This document shows, piece after piece, positions 7,138-14,898 of a stretch of DNA of 64,000 bases; the first letter of the stretch is position 1; each line of letters opens with the position of its first letter. This DNA is from Comamonadaceae bacterium. GTDB lineage: Bacteria; Pseudomonadota; Gammaproteobacteria; Burkholderiales; Burkholderiaceae_C. Location of the stretch: assembly GCA_013297875.1 (NCBI GenBank), contig JAAFIW010000003.1, positions 186,001-250,000 of the forward strand, read 5' to 3'. The notes beneath the pieces were generated by a model. It did not search any database. It was given only the letters and a program-made list of their open reading frames with translations, and was not told where the DNA came from. A program made the position numbers and the translations under genes.

Positions 7138-9120
7138 ATGACCTCGCTCGAGTTGACTCTGCTGTACTTGCTGGCCGCCGTGCTGGGCGTGGTGGCGTGT
7201 CGCAGTTTGAAGCTGCCGCCCATGCTGGGCTATCTGGCGGTGGGCGTGGTGATTGGCCCGAATGCGTTGGCGCTGGCGCAAAACTCCGAGGGTGTGCGCC
7301 ATCTGGGTGAGTTTGGCGTGGTGTTTTTGATGTTTGTGATCGGGTTGGAATTCAACCTGCCCAAGCTGCGTGCCATGCGGGCCCATGTGTTCGGGCTGGG
7401 GCTGTTTCAGGTGGTGCTGACCATTGTGCTGGCCATGGCCGCGTCGCTGGCGCTGGGCCTGCTGGCCCCCCAGCTGTGGGGCATGGACTGGAAGACGGCG
7501 CTGGCGCTCTCAGGCGCGCTGGCCATGAGCAGCACCGCCATTGTGGTCAAGCTGATGGCTGAGCGGCTGGAAATGGAGTCGGAGCACGGCAAGCGGGTGA
7601 TGGGCGTGCTGCTGTTTCAAGACTTGGCCGTGGTGCCGCTGCTGGTGCTGATTCCGGCCTTGGGTTCGAGCCCGGAAAAGTTGTTTATGGCCCTGGCGCT
7701 GGCGGGGTTGAAGGCCGCTGTGCTGATTACTGTTCTGCTGGTGGGCGGCCAGTGGGTGATGCGGCGCTGGCTGACGCTGGTGGCGCGGCGCAAAAGCGAA
7801 GAGCTGTTTGTGCTGAACCTGCTGCTGATCACGCTGGGCCTGGCCTGGCTCACCGAGCTGGCGGGCTTGAGCCTGGCGCTGGGCGCATTTTTAGCGGGCA
7901 TGCTGATCTCGGAGACCGAATACAAGCACCAGGTAGAAACCGACATCCGCCCGTTTCACGACGTGTTGCTGGGCCTGTTTTTCATCACCATCGGCATGAT
8001 GCTGGACTGGCGTTTGGTGCTGGCGCGCTGGGAAATGGTGCTGGTGCTGGTGACCCTGCCGGTGCTGTTCAAGCTGGTGCTGGTGGCGGTGCTGGCGCGT
8101 GGCCTGGGTGCGTCCAACGGCACGGCGCTGCGCACCGGCTTGTACCTGGCGCAGGCGGGTGAGTTCGGCTTTGTGCTGCTCACGCTGGCGCAAGACAACA
8201 AGCTGGTGCCGCCCGAGCTGCTGAACCCGATTCTGGCCAGCATGGTGCTGTCGATGCTGGCCACGCCCTTCATCATTTTGTATAGCAACCCGCTGGTGAT
8301 GTGGCTGGTGGCCAGCGAGTGGCTACAGCAGTCGCTGCAAATGACCACGATTGCCCGCAAGTCGATCAATGCCAACAAGCACGTGATCATTTGCGGCTAT
8401 GGCCGCTGCGGGCAAAACCTGGCCCGCATGCTCGAGCGCGAAGGCATTCCCTACATGGCGCTGGATCTGGACATTGACCGCGTGCGCCAGGCCGCTGCCG
8501 CGGGCGATTCGGTCGTCTATGGCGACGCCGCCCGCTTGCAAGCGCTGATGGCCGCCGGCCTGTCGCGCGCCAGCGCCGTGGTGTGCACCTACCTGGATGT
8601 GCCCGGCGCGCTCAAGGTGCTGGCCAACACCCGCGCCCACGCCCCCACGGTGCCGGTGATCGTGCGCACGCAAGACGACCATGACCTGGAGCGCCTGACC
8701 GCCGCCGGTGCCACCGAGGTGGTGCCCGAAGCCATCGAAGGCAGCCTGATGCTGGCCAGCCATGCACTGGCCCTGGTGGGCGTGCCCATGCGCCGCGTGA
8801 TCCGCATCGTGCAAGACCAGCGCGACGCCCGCTACAACCTCTTGCGCGGCTACTTTCACGGTGCCGATGACGACACCGTGGACGAGCTGCAACACGAGCG
8901 CCTGCAAACCTTCACCGTGCCCCTGAGCGCCCGCAGCGTGGGCCAGCCGCTGGGCGATCTGGCGCTGCACGCGATTGGCGTGCGGGCGATGAGCCTGCTG
9001 CGCGCAGGCAAGGCGGCGGTGTTGACCGATGAAACCGTGCTGATGGGGGGCGACACGCTGGTGCTGTCAGGCAAGCCCGAGGCGCTGGCGCTGGGTGAAG
9101 TGAAGATCTTGCGGGGTTGA
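7138..9120 (+). CDS. CPA2 family monovalent cation:proton antiporter (KefB/KefC-like)
   Basis: The protein has 660 residues. An N-terminal Na+/H+ exchanger domain of about 12 membrane segments (residues about 1-385) is followed by an RCK/TrkA-N Rossmann domain starting at HVIICGYGRCGQNLA (about residue 415) and a TrkA-C domain near the end (about 585-660). This is the plan of glutathione-gated K+ efflux systems and related CPA2 antiporters in the inner membrane. No KefF/KefG ancillary gene is adjacent. It is divergent from kdsD. The exact ion cannot be fixed from sequence. Confidence 0.93.
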   Translation: MTSLELTLLYLLAAVLGVVACRSLKLPPMLGYLAVGVVIGPNALALAQNSEGVRHLGEFGVVFLMFVIGLEFNLPKLRAMRAHVFGLGLFQVVLTIVLAMAASLALGLLAPQLWGMDWKTALALSGALAMSSTAIVVKLMAERLEMESEHGKRVMGVLLFQDLAVVPLLVLIPALGSSPEKLFMALALAGLKAAVLITVLLVGGQWVMRRWLTLVARRKSEELFVLNLLLITLGLAWLTELAGLSLALGAFLAGMLISETEYKHQVETDIRPFHDVLLGLFFITIGMMLDWRLVLARWEMVLVLVTLPVLFKLVLVAVLARGLGASNGTALRTGLYLAQAGEFGFVLLTLAQDNKLVPPELLNPILASMVLSMLATPFIILYSNPLVMWLVASEWLQQSLQMTTIARKSINANKHVIICGYGRCGQNLARMLEREGIPYMALDLDIDRVRQAAAAGDSVVYGDAARLQALMAAGLSRASAVVCTYLDVPGALKVLANTRAHAPTVPVIVRTQDDHDLERLTAAGATEVVPEAIEGSLMLASHALALVGVPMRRVIRIVQDQRDARYNLLRGYFHGADDDTVDELQHERLQTFTVPLSARSVGQPLGDLALHAIGVRAMSLLRAGKAAVLTDETVLMGGDTLVLSGKPEALALGEVKILRG

Positions 9121-9132
9121 CAGCTCAATCGG

Positions 9133-9176
9133 CCAGCCGCCCTTGTATTTATTGCTCAAGCAGCTATAGATTTAGG
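9133..9176 (-). repeat. R1 repeat, intergenic
   Basis: It reads TATTTATTGCTCAAGCAGC then TATAGATTT, an R1 copy in reverse orientation with a decayed ATGGGCT end (GCCCTTG). It lies between the antiporter and the SPFH gene. Confidence 0.65.
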
Positions 9177-9302
9177 AGTATTCAGGGCAAACAGGCAGTT
9201 GAACGCAAAGCAAAGCCAAAACACGCAAGAAACGCACTTGCCACGCCACAAGCCGCGGGTATCATTCTTTTTCGTTAACTTTTCCACCACCTGGAGGTTG
9301 CT

Positions 9303-10346
9303 ATGGGCCTGATGGACTTCATCAAGAAACAGTTTATTGACGTTATTCAATGGACCGAGGAGGGTGACGGCGTGCTGGCCTGGCGCTTTCCGATGTCGGG
9401 CATGGAGATTCAAAACGGTGGCACGCTCACCGTGCGCGAATCGCAGGTGGCGGTTTTCGTCAACGAAGGCAAGGTGGCCGACGTGTTTGGCCCCGGCATG
9501 CACAAGCTGACCACGCAGACCCTGCCGGTGCTGACCTATCTGAAAAACTGGGACAAGCTGTTTGAGTCCCCGTTCAAAAGCGATGTGTATTTTTTCAGCA
9601 CACGCCAGCAGGTCGATCAGCGCTGGGGCACCTCGCAGCCCATCACCATTCGCGACAAAGACTTTGGCATGGTGCGCCTGCGTGCCTTTGGCAACTACAG
9701 CTTCCGCATTGCCGACCCCAAGCTGTTTCACACCGAAATTTCGGGCACGCGTGAGACTTACACCGCTGCTGATCTGGACGGCCAGCTGCGCGGCCTGGTG
9801 CTGCAACACCTGTCGGACGCGATTGCTAAAAGCGGCATTCCCTTCCTGGATCTGGCGGCCAACCAGCTGGAATTTGCCAAGGCCCTTTCCACCGAGCTGA
9901 CCCCCGCGTTTGAAAAAATCGGCCTGAAGGTCGAGGGCATGACGGTGCAAAACGTCTCGCTGCCCGAAGAGCTGCAAAAAATCCTCGACCAGAAGATTGG
10001 TATGGGCATGATCGGCAACGACATGGGCAAATTCATGCAGTACCAGACCGGCCAGGCCATTCCCGGCATGGTCAATTCCGGTGGTGGCGGCAGCGGCATT
10101 GCTGGAGACGCGATGGGATTAGGAGCAGGTGTGGCCTTGGGCCAGGTGCTGGCGCAAAACCTGGCGCAGGGCTTGAGTGGTGCCAACCAGCCTGCCGCAG
10201 TTCAAGCCGTGGCTGCACCCGCTGCTGCCAGTGCAGACGACATCATGGCCATGCTGGAAAAGCTGGGTGACCTGAAGACCAAAGGCATCCTGACGCAGGA
10301 AGAATTTGACGGGAAGAAGGCGGAGTTGTTGAAGAAATTGGTCTGA
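9303..10346 (+). CDS. SPFH domain protein with C-terminal SHOCT-like module
   Basis: The protein has 347 residues. An SPFH/band-7-like domain fills residues about 1-240 (ESQVAVFVNEGKVADVFGPG near the start), followed by a Gly-rich linker and a C-terminal helical hairpin (LEKLGDLKTKGILTQEEF) typical of SHOCT-like oligomerisation modules. It resembles the YdjI/virion-core-like SPFH group. A strong GGAGG lies 6 nt before the ATG. It heads a same-strand set with DUF4178, DUF350 and aminopropyltransferase genes, a combination linked by comparative genomics to membrane stress. The function is not established. Confidence 0.88.
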   Translation: MGLMDFIKKQFIDVIQWTEEGDGVLAWRFPMSGMEIQNGGTLTVRESQVAVFVNEGKVADVFGPGMHKLTTQTLPVLTYLKNWDKLFESPFKSDVYFFSTRQQVDQRWGTSQPITIRDKDFGMVRLRAFGNYSFRIADPKLFHTEISGTRETYTAADLDGQLRGLVLQHLSDAIAKSGIPFLDLAANQLEFAKALSTELTPAFEKIGLKVEGMTVQNVSLPEELQKILDQKIGMGMIGNDMGKFMQYQTGQAIPGMVNSGGGGSGIAGDAMGLGAGVALGQVLAQNLAQGLSGANQPAAVQAVAAPAAASADDIMAMLEKLGDLKTKGILTQEEFDGKKAELLKKLV

Positions 10347-10365
10347 ACGTACGGGAGCGGGTACC

Positions 10366-10495
10366 GGACGCGAAGGACGCGAAAGCGCGCGAAGGACGCG
10401 AAATGAAGACAAAAACAATGAGGAGTATCCAAATGCATTCGTCCAAATTTGGTTTTCTTTTGCGTCCTTCGCGCACCTTCGCGACCTTCGCGTCC
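10366..10495 (+). repeat. R2 hairpin repeat, copy a
   Basis: GGACGCGAAGGACGCGAAAG and a further GAAGGACGCGAAA unit on the left are complementary to GCGTCCTTCGCGCACC and CTTCGCGTCC on the right, giving a roughly 130-bp imperfect hairpin with a central AT-rich loop. Related copies lie at 12316 and 26876. It separates the SPFH and DUF4178 genes. Confidence 0.85.
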
Positions 10496-10531
10496 TATCC
10501 CCGGTTTTTAAGCCTCAGCTAAGCACAAGCC

Positions 10532-12028
10532 GTGGCCCAACCAACCCCCCAACGCGCTTACCGGGCACCGTGCCCCGGTTGCGGTGCGCCGGTTGATTTT
10601 TTAAGTGCCCAATCGACCCACGCGGTCTGCGGCTATTGCAGCAGCACGGTGGTGCGCGATGGCGAGAAGCTCTCGCGTATCGGCAAGATGGCCGAGCTGT
10701 TTGATGACCACAGCCCGCTGCAACTGCAAACCCGCGGTACCTACGACAAAGTAGGTTTTGTGTTGGTGGGGCGGTTGCAATACCGCTCGGGCAGCGGCAC
10801 CTGGACCGAGTGGAACGCGTTTTTTGACGATGGCCGCACCGGCACCCTGGGTGAAGACAACGGCTCTTACGTTTTCTGCTTTCCCTCCAGCGCACAGCGC
10901 GAGGTGCCCCCGGCCGACCGCTTTCGCGTGGGTGCCACCACCGCGATTGGCGGCAAGCCCTTCAGCGTAGCGGCCAGCGAGCAGGTGGCGCTGATTTCGG
11001 CGCAGGGCGAGCTGCCCAAGTTGCCGCCGCTGGGGCAGACCTTTGCGATGGTGGAGCTGCGTAGTGCCGAGGGCGAGGTCATCAGCATCGACTACTTCGC
11101 CACACCGCCGTTGCTGTCGCGTGGCGTGGCGGTGTTGCTGGAAGGTTTGAACCTGTCGGGCCTGCGCGAGGACAACGTCAAGGACGAAAAAGGGCGGCAC
11201 TTTGAATGCCCCAACTGCGGCGCGCCGGTTGAAGTGCATCTGGCCAACAGCAAAAGCATCACCTGCCGCTCCTGCAACAGCCTGATTGACCTGAGCAAAG
11301 GCATCGGCAGCGAGCTGTCGCATGCGGTTCAAGACGAGCCGGTGCAATTGCTCATTCCGTTGGGTGCCACCGGCCAGTTGCAGGGCGTGCACTGGCAGGT
11401 GGTGGGTTTCCAGCACCGCATGGGCCGCGACCCGCAAGACGACGAGGAAGAGCATTTCGGTTGGAACGAATACCTGCTGTTCAACCAGAAACGCGGCTTT
11501 GTGTTTTTGGTCGACTCCGAAGACGGTTGGAGCGTGGTCAAACCGACCACCGGCGCGCCCACGATGACCGGCAACGGCCAGAGCGCCTCCTACCTGGGCA
11601 CCAGCTACAAGCTGCTTTACAGCTACAACGCCGAAACCACCTACGTGGCGGGCGAGTTTTACTGGCCGGTGGTGCGTGGCCAGAAAACCAGCAACCGCGA
11701 CTTTGGCAGCGGCACCAGCCTGCTGTCCATGGAGCAGACGCCCACCGAGTTGACCTGGTCCAGTGGTAGCAAAATCGACAGTGCGGCGGTGGCCAAAGCC
11801 TTCAAGATAGAAGACAAAAAAGAGCTATTCAAGCGCGCCGACGCCGCGCCCACGGCAAGCAAAGGCATGGGCTGCATCACCATCATTGTGGTGTTTGTGA
11901 TTATTCTGATTTTGCTGTCGCTGATGCGCAGCTGCAGTTGCGATCCGCAACGCGAGAACTGCAGCAGTTCCAACCGCAGTTCGGGCGGCTCGTATGGCGG
12001 TTTTTCTGGTGGTGGCGGGCACAAATGA
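10532..12028 (+). CDS. DUF4178 domain protein with two zinc ribbons
   Basis: The protein has 498 residues and starts at a GTG just before an N-terminal zinc ribbon (CPGCGAPVDF with a later CGYC). A second ribbon occurs around residue 225 (CPNCGAPVEV, CRSC). Two DUF4178-like beta-rich modules follow the ribbons (about 60-200 and 265-420). A membrane segment near residues 450-470 (ITIIVVFVIILILLSLM) leads into a Cys-, Ser- and Gly-rich tail. DUF4178 genes commonly sit beside DUF350, SPFH and aminopropyltransferase genes, as here. Its biochemical role is unknown. Confidence 0.88.
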   Translation: MAQPTPQRAYRAPCPGCGAPVDFLSAQSTHAVCGYCSSTVVRDGEKLSRIGKMAELFDDHSPLQLQTRGTYDKVGFVLVGRLQYRSGSGTWTEWNAFFDDGRTGTLGEDNGSYVFCFPSSAQREVPPADRFRVGATTAIGGKPFSVAASEQVALISAQGELPKLPPLGQTFAMVELRSAEGEVISIDYFATPPLLSRGVAVLLEGLNLSGLREDNVKDEKGRHFECPNCGAPVEVHLANSKSITCRSCNSLIDLSKGIGSELSHAVQDEPVQLLIPLGATGQLQGVHWQVVGFQHRMGRDPQDDEEEHFGWNEYLLFNQKRGFVFLVDSEDGWSVVKPTTGAPTMTGNGQSASYLGTSYKLLYSYNAETTYVAGEFYWPVVRGQKTSNRDFGSGTSLLSMEQTPTELTWSSGSKIDSAAVAKAFKIEDKKELFKRADAAPTASKGMGCITIIVVFVIILILLSLMRSCSCDPQRENCSSSNRSSGGSYGGFSGGGGHK

Positions 12029-12072
12029 TGTGCTTGTGCCGGTCTTCAACGTATTTGTGAAGGAAAAGCGAG

Positions 12073-12291
12073 ATGACATTTGAATGGCTCAAACCCGTGG
12101 CTGTTTTTGGTTCGGTGATCTACGCGCTGATCGGCGTGATCATCTTCTGGCTCAGCTTCATCATCATCGACAAAATCACGCCCTACAACCTGTGGGAAGA
12201 GATCGTCGAAAAACAAAACATGGCGCTGGGCATGGTGGTGGCAGCGATGTGCCTGGGCATCAGCGTGATCGTGGCAGCCGCGATTCATTGA
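12073..12291 (+). CDS. DUF350 small membrane protein
   Basis: The protein has 72 residues with two membrane segments (about residues 8-32 and 50-72) joined by a short loop (DKITPYNLWEEIVEKQN). It is a single DUF350 repeat; YjfL-type relatives carry several. An AAGGA element precedes the ATG. It is 44 bp downstream of the DUF4178 gene and probably acts with it at the membrane; the role is unknown. Confidence 0.85.
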   Translation: MTFEWLKPVAVFGSVIYALIGVIIFWLSFIIIDKITPYNLWEEIVEKQNMALGMVVAAMCLGISVIVAAAIH

Positions 12292-12315
12292 TTTCCTGCT
12301 GCAGCAGTCGGGTCT

Positions 12316-12434
12316 AAGGACGCAGAGGTCGCGAAGGATTCGCGAAGGACGCGAAAGAACGGCCAAAATAAATCTGTCATTTTGGTTTCTTTTTCGCGTC
12401 CTTCGCGTAGTTTTCGCGACCTCTGCGTCTTTGC
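12316..12434 (+). repeat. R2 hairpin repeat, copy b
   Basis: AAGGACGCAGAGGTCGCGAA (left) is nearly perfectly complementary to TTCGCGACCTCTGCGTCTT (right). After it comes CGAATTCAATCCC and then the start codon of the next gene, the same 3' flank as at copy c. Confidence 0.85.
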
Positions 12435-12452
12435 CTTCGAATTCAATCCCGC

Positions 12453-13997
12453 GTGACATCTTCCAAATCCCCCCTTGAAGTCGCCCTGCTGGCCAGCGTC
12501 TTCGTGGTCGCTGCCTGCGGCCTGGTTTACGAGTTGGCGGCGGCGGCGCTGGCTTCGTATGTGCTGGGTGATTCGGTGTTGCAGTTCTCCACCATCATCG
12601 GCACCTACCTGTTTGCCATGGGCATTGGCTCGTACCTGTCGCGCTTCTTCGAGCGGCAGCTGCCAGCCCACTTTTTACGCATAGAACTGCTGGTAGCCCT
12701 TATAGGTGGTGCTCTGCCAGCTATTCTTTTTATAGTGAATGCCGTCGCGCCCGGCAGCTTTCGGTTGATGTTGTACGCACTGGTGGTACTGGTGGGCACC
12801 TTGGTGGGGCTGGAGATTCCGCTGGTCATGCGCATCTTGAAGCGGCACGCCGCCTTGAAAGAACTGGTCTCGCAGGTACTCACCTTTGACTACCTGGGCG
12901 CGTTGGCCGTGTCGGTGGCGTTTCCGCTGCTGCTGGTGCCGCAACTGGGCCTGGTGCGCACCGGCCTGCTGTTTGGCCTGATGAACGCCGCGGTCGCGGT
13001 GTGGGCGCTGTGGCTGTTTCGCGATGAGTTGCGGCAATTTTGGGCCCACGCTGCGGCCTGCGTGCTCACCCTGGCGGCGCTGGGCGCGGGCTTTGCCGGG
13101 GCCGACCACATCACCACCCTGGCCGAAGACAAGCTCTACCAGGACCGCGTGATTTTTGCCACCACTTCGCCCTACCAGCGCATTGTGGTCACGCATTCAG
13201 CCGGTGCCACCAATGCAGGCACGCGCCACGGCCACCGCCTGTTTTTGAACGGCAACCTACAGTTTTCCGAAAAAGACGAGTACCGCTACCACGAGGCTCT
13301 GGTACACCCCGCGATGGCCGCGCACGGCGGTGCGCGCAAGGTGGCCGTGCTGGGTGGCGGCGACGGCATGGCCGTGCGCGAGGTGCTGCGCTACCCGCAA
13401 GTGGAAAGCGTGACCCTGGTGGAGCTGGACCCGGCCATGACGCGCCTGTTTTCCACGCAACCCGCCTTGGTCAAACTCAACGGCGGCGCGCTGCAGTCGC
13501 CCAAGCTCCAGGTGGTGAACACCGACGCCTTCAAGTGGCTGGAAGATACGCGGGAACAGTTCGACGTGATCGTGGTCGACTTCCCTGACCCCACCAATTT
13601 TTCGATCGGCAAGCTCTACACCACCTCGTTTTACGCCCTGCTGGAGCAACGTCTCTCGGCTAGCGGCTATGCCACCATCCAGACCACCTCGCCCCTGGTC
13701 GCCCGCGAGAGCTTCTGGACGGTGGCCACCACCCTGGAAGCCGTGGGCCTGCGCACCGCGCCGTACCACGCTAATGTGCCCAGCTTCGGCGAATGGGGCT
13801 TCATCATCGCCAGCCGCAGGCCGTTTGCGTTGCCGCAAAAACCCGAGCAACTGCCCCCGGGCTTGCGGTTTTTAACCGTGCCCACCCTGGCCCTGATGTT
13901 CGACTTCCCCGCCGACATGGCCCGCGTGCCCGCGCAAGTGAACCGCCTGAGCAACCAGAGCCTGGTGACGACGTATGAGCGGGAATGGGGCAAGTAG
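12453..13997 (+). CDS. Membrane-anchored polyamine aminopropyltransferase (spermidine synthase-like)
   Basis: The protein has 514 residues. It starts at a GTG 19 nt after repeat R2b; no ATG lies before the first membrane helix. About seven membrane segments fill residues 8-220, followed by a spermidine-synthase fold with the SAM-type glycine motif LGGGDGMAVREVLRYP and acidic VTLVELDPAM. Family members transfer an aminopropyl group from decarboxylated SAM to a polyamine or a related acceptor. Linkage with DUF350/DUF4178/SPFH genes suggests a membrane-related polyamine modification. No SAM decarboxylase gene is next to it. Confidence 0.9.
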   Translation: MTSSKSPLEVALLASVFVVAACGLVYELAAAALASYVLGDSVLQFSTIIGTYLFAMGIGSYLSRFFERQLPAHFLRIELLVALIGGALPAILFIVNAVAPGSFRLMLYALVVLVGTLVGLEIPLVMRILKRHAALKELVSQVLTFDYLGALAVSVAFPLLLVPQLGLVRTGLLFGLMNAAVAVWALWLFRDELRQFWAHAAACVLTLAALGAGFAGADHITTLAEDKLYQDRVIFATTSPYQRIVVTHSAGATNAGTRHGHRLFLNGNLQFSEKDEYRYHEALVHPAMAAHGGARKVAVLGGGDGMAVREVLRYPQVESVTLVELDPAMTRLFSTQPALVKLNGGALQSPKLQVVNTDAFKWLEDTREQFDVIVVDFPDPTNFSIGKLYTTSFYALLEQRLSASGYATIQTTSPLVARESFWTVATTLEAVGLRTAPYHANVPSFGEWGFIIASRRPFALPQKPEQLPPGLRFLTVPTLALMFDFPADMARVPAQVNRLSNQSLVTTYEREWGK

Positions 13998-14019
13998 AGC
14001 AGCGTTTTTAAGTAAAAGC

Positions 14020-14076
14020 AGCAGATAGCCCAGGTGAATATTGCTCAAGCAGCTATCAATTTCGTATCAATTGATT
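14020..14076 (-). repeat. R1 repeat, intergenic between convergent genes
   Basis: TAGCCCAGGTGAATATTGCT then CAAGCAGCTATCAATTT is a clear R1 copy in reverse orientation, between the aminopropyltransferase gene and the convergent cNMP-binding gene. Confidence 0.75.
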
Positions 14077-14132
14077 GCCAAATCCGACCGGTTTGCACAT
14101 GCCGCCGCTGCGGGTCCGGTGAATGACAGTCC

Positions 14133-14765
14133 TCACGTCGGCATCAACTTATTAATCTCCTCCTGCATCGCCTGTGTCAGCTGCGCGTACATCTTCAATT
14201 TGTCGCTGGAGTCGCGCATGCGTTGGGCCAGACGCAGGCTGATGGCCATCATCAGTTTGGCGGCGGTGCGGGGGTCGTCGTCTAGCAGCTGGTTCAGTTC
14301 GGTGCGGGTCAACACAGCGCAACGCACGGTGGTCAGCGCGGTGCAGGAGGCGCTGCGGGGTTCGCCATCGACCAGGCCCATCTCGCCAATCAGGTTGCCT
14401 GCGCCCAGCACGGTGACCGTGATGGGCTCGACGCGGCTGACCACGATGGACTCGATCGTCACGTCGCCGTCGAGCACCAGCAGCATGAAGTCGGTTTCCT
14501 TGCGGTCACCCTGGCGGATGAAGGTGGTGCCGGCTTCAATCTTTTTGGGCTGCATGTAGCTGACCACCATACGAGCTTCGTCGTGCGTCAGCTGCATCAG
14601 GGCGCTAGGGGCGCACAGCATGCGGGCGGCCTGGTCTGCGCTGGCTGAGCCTTTGATGGCGGCCATGCGCTGGGCAGGCGTTTTGGCGGTCACGCCAGCG
14701 AAGGTGTCGCTGTGCCGCTCAATCGGTACGGCAATGAATGGTTCGGGATCGGTTGGCTTCGTCAT
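14133..14765 (-). CDS. Cyclic nucleotide-binding domain protein
   Basis: The protein has 210 residues. A CRP/FNR-type cNMP-binding beta-barrel covers residues about 65-175, with the phosphate-binding cassette-like segment GNLIGEMGLVDGEPRSAS. No helix-turn-helix domain follows; the C-terminal helices (QRMRDSSDKLKMYAQLTQAM) look like a short coiled coil. So it is a stand-alone nucleotide sensor or regulatory subunit rather than a transcription factor. It is divergent from metH, which may be chance. Confidence 0.88.
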   Translation of the reverse strand: MTKPTDPEPFIAVPIERHSDTFAGVTAKTPAQRMAAIKGSASADQAARMLCAPSALMQLTHDEARMVVSYMQPKKIEAGTTFIRQGDRKETDFMLLVLDGDVTIESIVVSRVEPITVTVLGAGNLIGEMGLVDGEPRSASCTALTTVRCAVLTRTELNQLLDDDPRTAAKLMMAISLRLAQRMRDSSDKLKMYAQLTQAMQEEINKLMPT

Positions 14766-14898
14766 GGCGGCTTAAAATCAAGTTGTCTTCAAGGAGCGTT
14801 GCAGCAAGATACAGCGAAAGTTGATCTTGTCAGGCTTGAAGGCCAGCAGAATTTTTCAAACCGCGCTCACCTGAATCCTTTTGTATGCAGGTGAGTCC

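Noticed and set aside
12693-12738. Possible R1 copy inside the aminopropyltransferase gene
   Set aside because: TAGCCCTTATAGG and CAGCTATTCTTTTTATAG resemble reversed R1, but the middle does not align well and the residues fit a membrane helix; left as undecided.
14766-14898. Cobalamin riboswitch upstream of metH
   Set aside because: Looked for the conserved B12-box-like segment and supporting stems; none recognised in 133 bp.
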